Shown here piece by piece: positions 25,281-31,371 of a DNA stretch of 64,000 nt; position 1 is the stretch's first letter, and each line of letters begins with the position of its first letter. The stretch covers positions 62,001 to 126,000 of the forward strand of contig JAGAVJ010000049.1 in NCBI GenBank assembly GCA_017942005.1. The letters are read 5' to 3'. The DNA comes from Clostridia bacterium (GTDB lineage Bacteria; Bacillota; Clostridia; Oscillospirales; CAG-272). A program made the translations under genes and the position numbers. Under the pieces are notes generated by a model. It worked only from the letters and a program-made list of their open reading frames with translations. It had not been told where the DNA came from and did no database searches.

Positions 25281-26786
25281 TCAGTCCTCTTTGTAGAACA
25301 GCTCTAACACCTTTTCATAGTGTTTTATGACGCTCTTCTCCTTAGAAGCGATATAAGAGGAAAGTTCCTTTTTGCCGGAAATGATCTCCGTAATGGTATA
25401 GGTATAGCCATTCCATCCGTCGTAGAGGAACCGGGCGTCGACATTTCGTCCATTCATAATCATATCCAGCATTTCAATGGAGACTTCATCGCGTGCGCCC
25501 TTGACCTTCAATACAATATCGTAATATACCGGCATCACGTTGACCCAGCTTTCCCGGCACAGTGCCGCCGTTACAGCGCCCGCAAGCTCCAGATTACCGG
25601 TAGAAGCCGGTACTGCCATACAGGAAATGCTGCCGCCTGGTACATTGTAATAGGCAGTCTGTGCCTCGTCGTATTTTGGATACGGAATGATACCGTAGTC
25701 AAATGTCACATCGCGGAATTCCTTTTCAGAGGCTCCGACAACCTCCGTGATAAACAGTACCTGCCCATCCTTAAACGCCTGCATGGGGTCGGAATCCGTT
25801 ACGTCCTTTGCTGCGGAATAGCTGCCCTCGTTCTGGTAATACAGCGTGCGCAGCTGCTCGACCATATGGCTTGCCCGCTCCGAATTGAATACGCTTGTCA
25901 CTGTGCCGTCGTCGTGAAACTCCACCGTATCCACATCACAGGCATAAATCCAGGACGGCAGCCCCCAGGAAGCACTTCCGAAACCGTAAAGATCTCCGGT
26001 ATCCTTGGTACCGCTGCCATTGAGGTCCTGATACATCCCTTTTGTGATGCTTGAAAGCTTGTCCAGTGTCCAGGCACCGTCGTTTACCATTGCGTATACA
26101 TCGTCAATGTCATGATCCGCTGCAAGCTGCTTATTAAAGAACATGCAGTATGTATTAAACACAAAAGAAAGACACATGTCGGAAACCGTCATGTACATGC
26201 GGTCGTTGATGGTAAGTCCCTCAATGGTTGCCCGGGGAAACCACGGCTTTGAAAAATCCATATAGGGGATATCATACCAGTTGTAAAAATAGCCGTCAAG
26301 CGCCGCTCTTCCGGAGGACATTGAGTGTCCCATAAACAGTTCCCATGCGTCGTCCCCCGCCGCAACGGTATTGATCATGTTGGTGACCATCTGCTCCTCT
26401 TCGCCTTCCATGCCGACGATATTGACATTGAAGCGTTCTTCAATCGTCTTGTTGCGGCGGTACACCGCATCGTTCAGTACATCGCCCGTTTCTGAGTCGG
26501 TGAGCGGAATGGCGTCTGTGGTATAGCGTTTCTGGTAGTAGATGCGGTAGTCTGCGCCTTCAAAATCGAGATCCGGGACGCCGTCCGACACTTTTTTGCG
26601 GGCTTCCAGGCTGTCCGAAGGCGCCTCCTCTCCCTGTGTGTCAGCGGTATTGACCGTCTCTGTATCCGCTTTGGTATCCGTCTCCTTTTTAGACTCTGCG
26701 CAGGAAAACACTGCTGTCAGTGTCAAAAGAGAAAGTGCGAAAAGCAGGACAGTGCGGCGTTTTGTGCGATTTGCAGAAATTTTCAT
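25281..26786 (-). CDS. Orphan solute-binding lipoprotein 2
   Basis: A 501-residue lipoprotein, paralogous to the other four in the window. Lipobox TAVFSC (Cys 29). The signature ETGDVLNDAVYRRNKTIEER (about residues 98-117) and the loop QDLNGSGTKDTGD are present. It starts 71 bp after the DUF1667 gene on the same strand, so it may be the last gene of the FAD oxidoreductase operon, which would tie its ligand to that pathway. Start 26786 is preceded by a hairpin element. Substrate unknown. Confidence 0.85.
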   Translation of the reverse strand: MKISANRTKRRTVLLFALSLLTLTAVFSCAESKKETDTKADTETVNTADTQGEEAPSDSLEARKKVSDGVPDLDFEGADYRIYYQKRYTTDAIPLTDSETGDVLNDAVYRRNKTIEERFNVNIVGMEGEEEQMVTNMINTVAAGDDAWELFMGHSMSSGRAALDGYFYNWYDIPYMDFSKPWFPRATIEGLTINDRMYMTVSDMCLSFVFNTYCMFFNKQLAADHDIDDVYAMVNDGAWTLDKLSSITKGMYQDLNGSGTKDTGDLYGFGSASWGLPSWIYACDVDTVEFHDDGTVTSVFNSERASHMVEQLRTLYYQNEGSYSAAKDVTDSDPMQAFKDGQVLFITEVVGASEKEFRDVTFDYGIIPYPKYDEAQTAYYNVPGGSISCMAVPASTGNLELAGAVTAALCRESWVNVMPVYYDIVLKVKGARDEVSIEMLDMIMNGRNVDARFLYDGWNGYTYTITEIISGKKELSSYIASKEKSVIKHYEKVLELFYKED

Positions 26787-26829
26787 AATTTTGATTGTAA
26801 CTTTTCCTCTAAAAAGTTATCCCCTTTCT
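26787..26829 (-). promoter_or_regulatory. SD-hairpin-start element of solute-binding lipoprotein 2
   Basis: AGAAAGGGG (26821-26829), a perfect stem AACTTTT / AAAAGTT (26799-26818), the linker ACAATCAAAATT and ATG 26786. The folded distance is 14 nt. The linker departs most from the NYGGTNAT consensus. Confidence 0.6.
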
Positions 26830-26857
26830 ATTATATGAGTTTGCAGAATTCAGAGTA

Positions 26858-27232
26858 TCAGCCTGCATCGACAGTTTTGCCGGCGACAAGGTCTGCGCCC
26901 TCTCCCAAAAAGTTTTTAACAATCACATCTCCGCGCGTGACGGGAGCAGTCACCGTAATCTCTCCAAGCGCTTTCATTGCTTCCATCAGACGCGCCTTGG
27001 AAATACCGCCGGTTGTTTTGACCGGAAGATACCGTTCTGCCCCTGCACCGCACAGCCTGACTGTCGAAGTCAGGGTACGGCGCGGGTCGGTAAGCTCTGT
27101 GCGGATATATGCGTCTCCCCGTTTGCAGGTATTGCCCGAAACGCTGAGAATTTCTCCGTTATCGGAAACCTCCGCTTCCAGATGACACCCCATCGGGCAG
27201 ACAATACAAGTCTTTTTTACTGTTGTATTCAT
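26858..27232 (-). CDS. DUF1667 domain protein
   Basis: A 124-residue protein with the conserved cysteines CIVCPMGCHLEAEV near the N-terminus and CKRGDAYIRTELTDPRRTLT after it. DUF1667 genes typically accompany a pair of FAD oxidoreductases like those upstream, and the cysteines probably bind a metal or Fe-S cluster. ATG 27232 follows AAGGAGGG; the longer frame to 27316 overlaps the preceding gene and lacks an RBS. It is third in the operon. Confidence 0.92.
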   Translation of the reverse strand: MNTTVKKTCIVCPMGCHLEAEVSDNGEILSVSGNTCKRGDAYIRTELTDPRRTLTSTVRLCGAGAERYLPVKTTGGISKARLMEAMKALGEITVTAPVTRGDVIVKNFLGEGADLVAGKTVDAG

Positions 27233-27257
27233 CGTATAGTCCCTCCTTGTGTTCCTT

Positions 27258-28547
27258 TCAGTCAAGTGCCACGGTAACCGTACTGCCCTCTCGAATGGCG
27301 GCAATGGCGTCTTCATTTAAATTTATGTGCTCCATCTGTCCGGGTTCCAGAAAACGCTTCTTTACTTTGGCACACGGCTTGCCGTCCACTGAGAGGATCA
27401 CGCTGCGGTCACGGTAAATATTGTCCACACGGAAAAACAGCGCGGTATCTGCATTCAAGTCTCCGTTTGCGTTCAGCTTCTGCGGCATCACATACCGCAC
27501 GCCATTTTTCCCTTCCGTCGGCAGATACCGTGCAGCGGTGTCAGGTTCATGTCCTTCGTTCGATGCACAGGCGCATGACACATATGCCGCCGCAGATGCG
27601 CCTGCGCGGTAAGCTTCCTTTGTGACAAAATCCACAAGATCATGCACATGCAGCACATTTCCGCATGCGAATACACCGGGGATCGAGGTCTGCATGGTTT
27701 CGTCGACCTGTGCGCCGCCGGTAATGCGGTCAAGGACAATGCCCGCTTCCCGTGACAGCTCGTTTTCCGGCAGAAGTCCAACGGACAACAACAGCGTGTC
27801 ACATGGGATATATTCCTCCGTACCCGGAATCGGACGGCGGTCGTCCCCGACCTTTGCCACTGTCACTGCTTCCAGGCGCTCTTTGCCGTGAATCGCTGTC
27901 ACAGTATGAGAAAGATACAGAGGAATATCAAAGTCGTCCAGACACTGTGCGATGTTTCGCGGAAGCCCCCCCGAGTACGGCATCAGCTCACAGACCCGCA
28001 GCACCTTTGCGCCTTCCAGCGTCAGTCTGCGCGCCATAATCAGTCCGATATCACCGGAGCCGAGGATGACAACGCGCTTGCCCGGCAGATAACCGTCAAT
28101 GTTGACATACCGCTGTGCGGTTCCGGCAGAATAGATGCCGGCAGGTCTTGTTCCCGCAATGTTGAGTGCGCCGCGGGTACGTTCTCTGCATCCCATAGCA
28201 AGTACAACTGCATTTGCCCGAATACGGCAAAAACCCTCGGTTGGAGAAACAAACGCAACTTCATGGTCCGGAGAGAGGGACAGCACCATCGCGTCGCAAA
28301 GGTATCCGATACCGCGTTCACGCACGATATCGATAAATCTGCCCGCATATTCGGGACCGGTCAGCTCTTCCCCGAACATGTGCAGTCCAAAGCCCGCATG
28401 GATGCACTGGTTCAGAATTCCGCCAAGCTCCCGGTCACGCTCTAAAATCAGAATATCCTTCGGTGCAATTCCCTGATTGTTTGCTTCAATCGCCGCTGCA
28501 AGCCCTGCCGGGCCGCCGCCGATGATGATAATCTTCTTATCCTCCAT
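27258..28547 (-). CDS. NAD(P)/FAD-dependent oxidoreductase
   Basis: A 429-residue flavoprotein. The N-terminal dinucleotide fold KIIIIGGGPAGLAAAIEANN (residues 4-23), the central second fold RVVILGSGDIGLIMARRLTL and the motif TSIPGVFACGNVLHVHDLVD near residue 290 identify a two-nucleotide-domain reductase. In this three-gene arrangement it likely passes electrons between the GlpA-like subunit and another acceptor. Its start is one base after the stop of the upstream gene (TAA at 28549-28551), so translation is coupled. Confidence 0.92.
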   Translation of the reverse strand: MEDKKIIIIGGGPAGLAAAIEANNQGIAPKDILILERDRELGGILNQCIHAGFGLHMFGEELTGPEYAGRFIDIVRERGIGYLCDAMVLSLSPDHEVAFVSPTEGFCRIRANAVVLAMGCRERTRGALNIAGTRPAGIYSAGTAQRYVNIDGYLPGKRVVILGSGDIGLIMARRLTLEGAKVLRVCELMPYSGGLPRNIAQCLDDFDIPLYLSHTVTAIHGKERLEAVTVAKVGDDRRPIPGTEEYIPCDTLLLSVGLLPENELSREAGIVLDRITGGAQVDETMQTSIPGVFACGNVLHVHDLVDFVTKEAYRAGASAAAYVSCACASNEGHEPDTAARYLPTEGKNGVRYVMPQKLNANGDLNADTALFFRVDNIYRDRSVILSVDGKPCAKVKKRFLEPGQMEHINLNEDAIAAIREGSTVTVALD

Positions 28548-28548
28548 G

Positions 28549-30009
28549 TTACTTTTCCCCTCCGTTCAGAATCACAGAATTTCCGCCGCATTTGGTGATT
28601 TCTGTCATGGGCACGCCCAGCTCCCGCGCCAGAATTTCCACCGTGCGCGGAGAGCAGAAGCCGGCGCCGCAGCGCCCCATACCGGCACGTGTTCTGCGTT
28701 TGACCATGTCAAGGTCACGTGCGCCGAGCGGTCTGTGAATGGCATCGACAATTTCGCCCTCCGTCACTGTTTCGCAGCGGCAGATAATCTTGCCGTACAG
28801 CGGATTCTTCGCAATGACAGCGGCACGTTCAGCATCGTCCAGCTCCCGGAAGCGGATTTTTTCGGGACGGCCTTTTTGATAGGTTTCTTTTTCGGTCAAA
28901 ACAAGCCCCATTTCCGCAAGCAGCGCGACCGCATATTCTCCTGTCGCCGGAGAGGAGGCAAGACCGGGGGATTCTATGCCTGCAAGGTGCAGAAGTCCCG
29001 ATACTGCTTTTGAAATAAAGATGCAAAAATCGCTCTTTGTAATGTCACCGTCCGCTCCCACAGGCGTCGGTCTTACACCGGAGAACTGGGTAATCACCGC
29101 ACGTGTGTTGACCCCCGGTACAAGATGCTTCGCACCGCGCTGTACCTCCTCCAATCCGGACGATGTCGTCGCTGTATCGTCCCGGTCGTCAATCGCTTTT
29201 GCCGTCGGACCGAGAATCAGATTTCCGTCCACGGTCGGGGAGACAAGAATCCCCTTGCCATTTGCACTCGGGCAGGAGAACAGCACATGAGAAGCAGTAT
29301 TCCCTTCCGAGCGGTCAAGCAGCATATACTCCCCGCGGCGCGGTATGATATGCATAGGAAAATTTGCTTCTCCTGCAAGAATGGCAATTTCATCGGAATG
29401 GACGCCTGCTGCGTTGACAAGATAGGACGCATACACCGTTTCCGTTCCGTTGGAAACCGCAAAGATACCGTCTTCTTTTCTGATATCACAAACGCGGAAG
29501 TTGGTTTTGAAAACCACACCGTTGATGCTTGCATTTTCACAGGCTGCAATGCACAGCTCATACGGACAGACAATGCCTGCCGTCGGCGCCCACAGCGCTG
29601 CAACCGCCTCCTCTGAGATGTGCGGCTCCATTTCACGCAGTTCCTTCTGACCGATGATTTTCAAATCCGGTACGCCGTTTTCAACGCCGCGTGCATAAAG
29701 CGTTTCCAGATGCTTGATTTCCGCATCAGAATACGCGCACACCAGACTTCCGCACATTTTGTACGGGACGTCCAGTTCCTTCGCTTCCTCTGGCATCATC
29801 GCACAGCCGCGCACATTCAGACGTGCTTTAATCGTTCCGCATTCCGCGTCAAATCCGGCGTGCACAATGGCAGAATTCGCCTTTGTCGCCCCCATTGCGA
29901 CATCGTCTGCCGCTTCCAGTACAATGACAGACACATTGTATTTTGCAAGCTTTCTTGCCGTCATCGCACCGGTAATCCCGGCGCCGATGATACATACGTC
30001 ATACTTCAT
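28549..30009 (-). CDS. GlpA-like FAD oxidoreductase with BFD [2Fe-2S] domain
   Basis: A 486-residue flavoprotein related to anaerobic glycerol-3-phosphate dehydrogenase and L-2-hydroxyglutarate oxidase. The FAD fold begins YDVCIIGAGITGAMTARKLA (residues 3-22). The C-terminal BFD-like domain carries cysteines in IICRCETVTEGEIVDA and GMGRCGAGFCSPRTVEIL. Without glpK or glpF nearby, the substrate is open. MKYDVCII is the natural start; ATG 30027 is part of the hairpin arm. It is first in the operon, behind a long regulated leader. Confidence 0.9.
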   Translation of the reverse strand: MKYDVCIIGAGITGAMTARKLAKYNVSVIVLEAADDVAMGATKANSAIVHAGFDAECGTIKARLNVRGCAMMPEEAKELDVPYKMCGSLVCAYSDAEIKHLETLYARGVENGVPDLKIIGQKELREMEPHISEEAVAALWAPTAGIVCPYELCIAACENASINGVVFKTNFRVCDIRKEDGIFAVSNGTETVYASYLVNAAGVHSDEIAILAGEANFPMHIIPRRGEYMLLDRSEGNTASHVLFSCPSANGKGILVSPTVDGNLILGPTAKAIDDRDDTATTSSGLEEVQRGAKHLVPGVNTRAVITQFSGVRPTPVGADGDITKSDFCIFISKAVSGLLHLAGIESPGLASSPATGEYAVALLAEMGLVLTEKETYQKGRPEKIRFRELDDAERAAVIAKNPLYGKIICRCETVTEGEIVDAIHRPLGARDLDMVKRRTRAGMGRCGAGFCSPRTVEILARELGVPMTEITKCGGNSVILNGGEK

Positions 30010-30066
30010 TTTTTCCGTTGTTTCCATATTGCAGCATTGGCTGTTATATGGAAAAATTTCCTTTCT
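30010..30066 (-). promoter_or_regulatory. SD-hairpin-start element of the oxidoreductase operon
   Basis: AGAAAGGAAA (30057-30066), a nine-bp stem TTTCCATAT / ATATGGAAA (30021-30054) holding an inner CAGC/GCTG hairpin, the linker CAACGGAAAAA and ATG 30009. The folded distance is about 15 nt. Confidence 0.6.
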
Positions 30067-30089
30067 TTGTATTCAGAGAAAGACAGCAA

Positions 30090-30147
30090 TTTCCCATGAA
30101 AAAAAGCCGCAGTGAACCAAGAGGGGACTCCCACCCTCCGGTTTCAC
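30090..30147 (-). terminator. Leader terminator-like hairpin (possible attenuator)
   Basis: On the minus strand GTGAAACC...GGTTCAC encloses GAGGG/CCCTC and is followed by TGCGGC and seven T residues. It lies 80-140 nt upstream of the operon start and overlaps the stop codon of the leader ORF, so it may attenuate the operon. Confidence 0.55.
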
Positions 30148-30197
30148 GACGACTCCAAAACTCCATGCGTCTGATTTTCACTTGTATTTGCGCCCAT
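30144..30197 (-). CDS. Possible 17-residue leader peptide
   Basis: ATG 30197 has a strong SD (AGAAGAGGAG) three bases upstream and codes MGANTSENQTHGVLESS before TGA. The stop lies in the 5' arm of the terminator-like hairpin. Position and RBS suggest a regulatory leader ORF; no obvious run of a single amino acid codon is present. Confidence 0.45.
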   Translation of the reverse strand: MGANTSENQTHGVLESS

Positions 30198-30216
30198 CTG
30201 CTCCTCTTCTTTCCCC

Positions 30217-30262
30217 GTCATTACAATGACACGTCATTATTATGACCGGTCATAATAATGAC
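30217..30262 (-). promoter_or_regulatory. Perfect 30-bp palindrome with a flanking 14-bp palindrome
   Basis: 30233-30262 is a perfect palindrome whose left half is GTCATTATTATGACC. Next to it GTCATTACAATGAC (30217-30230) is a second palindrome. ATGAC-N2-GTCAT half-site spacing occurs twice (centres near 30231 and 30247). It lies about 100-150 nt downstream of the predicted start of transcription, so it may be an operator or an RNA hairpin. Confidence 0.65.
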
Positions 30263-30370
30263 ATATCATAGGATGGCACGTTTTTCTGTCCTGCATGCAT
30301 ATATTTTACATACACATATTGTTTTTCGTGCCGACCGGAGATTTTGCGGAACAGATTTCCTGTAGCTATA

Positions 30371-30399
30371 ATTATAGCATTTTCCATTGGCTGTGTCAA
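30371..30399 (-). promoter_or_regulatory. Sigma-A promoter of the oxidoreductase operon
   Basis: TTGACA (30394-30399) and TATAAT (30371-30376), 17-bp spacer, close to consensus. The leader to ATG 30009 is about 355 nt. Confidence 0.8.
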
Positions 30400-30402
30400 G
30401 CA

Positions 30403-30462
30403 TCTGCACGCAAAAATATTTGCATGCAAATTTATTTGCACGCAAAAACTTTTGCTCGCAAA
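30403..30462 (-). promoter_or_regulatory. Four 12-bp palindromes at 16-bp period upstream of -35
   Basis: TCTGCACGCAAA (30403), TTTGCATGCAAA (30419), TTTGCACGCAAA (30435) and TTTGCTCGCAAA (30451) have centres exactly 16 bp apart and end four bases before the -35 box. The array looks like cooperative binding sites of an activator or repressor of the operon. Confidence 0.7.
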
Positions 30463-30522
30463 TTTAAATTCAAACCAAGAATTTGTTGGCAAAGAGAAAT
30501 ATACAAATTCACCCCGATAAAA

Positions 30523-30580
30523 AAGTTTTGTGGGGAGCATGAGGGGAACTTTTTCAAAAGTTCCCCTCATCGTCCTCCGT
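30523..30580. repeat. Dispersed palindromic repeat, copy 7 (short form)
   Basis: AAAAAAGTTTTGTGGGGAGCA is broken here as AAAAAAGTTTTG and TGGGGAGCA, followed by the hairpin TGAGGGGAAC...GTTCCCCTCA (30540-30569). Confidence 0.65.
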
Positions 30581-30613
30581 CCTCCTGAAAATGTGAAATT
30601 TTATCGAAAACCC

Positions 30614-30642
30614 TTGCAAATATACACAATATCAGGTATAAT
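30614..30642 (+). promoter_or_regulatory. Sigma-A promoter of ytqB
   Basis: TTGCAA (30614-30619), a 17-bp spacer and TATAAT (30637-30642). Confidence 0.75.
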
Positions 30643-30682
30643 AATATATGTATTATTTTATATCTCGAACCATCAGAAAATG

Positions 30683-30761
30683 AAGGAAAGGGAAACCTTC
30701 GTATCGCGTTGGCGGCTGTGCTGATTCTGCCCCCAAGGTGTGTGAGGGTACGGTCATCATC
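30683..30761 (+). promoter_or_regulatory. Degenerate SD-hairpin-start element of ytqB
   Basis: AAGGAAAGGGA is followed by ACCTT...AAGGT pairing and a stem TTGGCGGC / GCCCCCAA (30709-30736, one mismatch). The linker ends GGTACGGTCATCATC before ATG 30762. A second SD-like AAGGTG lies nearer the start, so this copy is less certain. Confidence 0.45.
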
Positions 30762-31349
30762 ATGCCCAATATTGATCTGCTTGCGATGCACAAGCTGTTT
30801 TTACAAAATCATATCAAACCGGGCGGCACTGTTGCGGATTTCACAATGGGCAACGGTCACGACACCGCATGGCTTGCCGATGCAGTCGGCGAGGGCGGTC
30901 ATGTATATGCCTTTGATATTCAAACACAGGCGCTGGAACACACCCGCGCACGTCTGACAGAAGCCGGTCTCATCGACCGCTGTACGCTGATCTGCGATTC
31001 TCACGCCAATGCCGCCAATTACATCAAAGAACCAATCTGTGCCGGCGTCTTTAATCTGGGATATCTGCCCGGCGGGGACCGCACCAAAACCACGCTGTGC
31101 GCATCTACCAAAATTGCAGTAGAAACTGCCATTTCCCTGTGTGCGAAAGACGGCATCATCCTGATCGCTGTGTATCCCGGTCATGAAGAAGGAACACGGG
31201 AAGGCGAAATGCTGGACAGCATGCTTGCAGCGCTCGACCATCGCAGTTTTTCTGTTTCCCGGCTTCGCATCATCAACTCCCCAACCTCGCCCTTCTTCTT
31301 CGCCGTAGAACGGCATGACGTGGAACGGCATGACGTAGAACGACATTGA
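30762..31349 (+). CDS. ytqB: rRNA methylase-family SAM methyltransferase (YtqB-like)
   Basis: A 195-residue small methyltransferase. Motif I is VADFTMGNGHDTAWLADAVG (near residues 24-43) and motif IV GVFNLGYLPGGDRTKTT (near residue 95), both typical of the YtqB/rRNA_methylase family. The C-terminus is odd: after the expected end (SPFFFAVE) three 15-bp units add RHDVERHDVERH. The start MPNIDLL is preceded by the linker TVII. It is followed 22 bp later by the membrane zinc-ribbon gene. Confidence 0.88.
   Translation: MPNIDLLAMHKLFLQNHIKPGGTVADFTMGNGHDTAWLADAVGEGGHVYAFDIQTQALEHTRARLTEAGLIDRCTLICDSHANAANYIKEPICAGVFNLGYLPGGDRTKTTLCASTKIAVETAISLCAKDGIILIAVYPGHEEGTREGEMLDSMLAALDHRSFSVSRLRIINSPTSPFFFAVERHDVERHDVERH
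31305..31346 (+). repeat. 15-bp tandem repeat at the 3' end of ytqB
   Basis: GTAGAACGGCATGAC is repeated almost exactly from 31320 and partly from 31335, adding the peptide VERHD repeats to the C-terminus. Confidence 0.85.
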
Positions 31350-31371
31350 ATTCTGCCTTGAAAGGATGAAT

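Noticed and set aside
30403..30462. CRISPR-like short repeat array
   Set aside because: Units are palindromic 12-mers with only 4-bp gaps and no spacers; they look like regulator sites next to a promoter.
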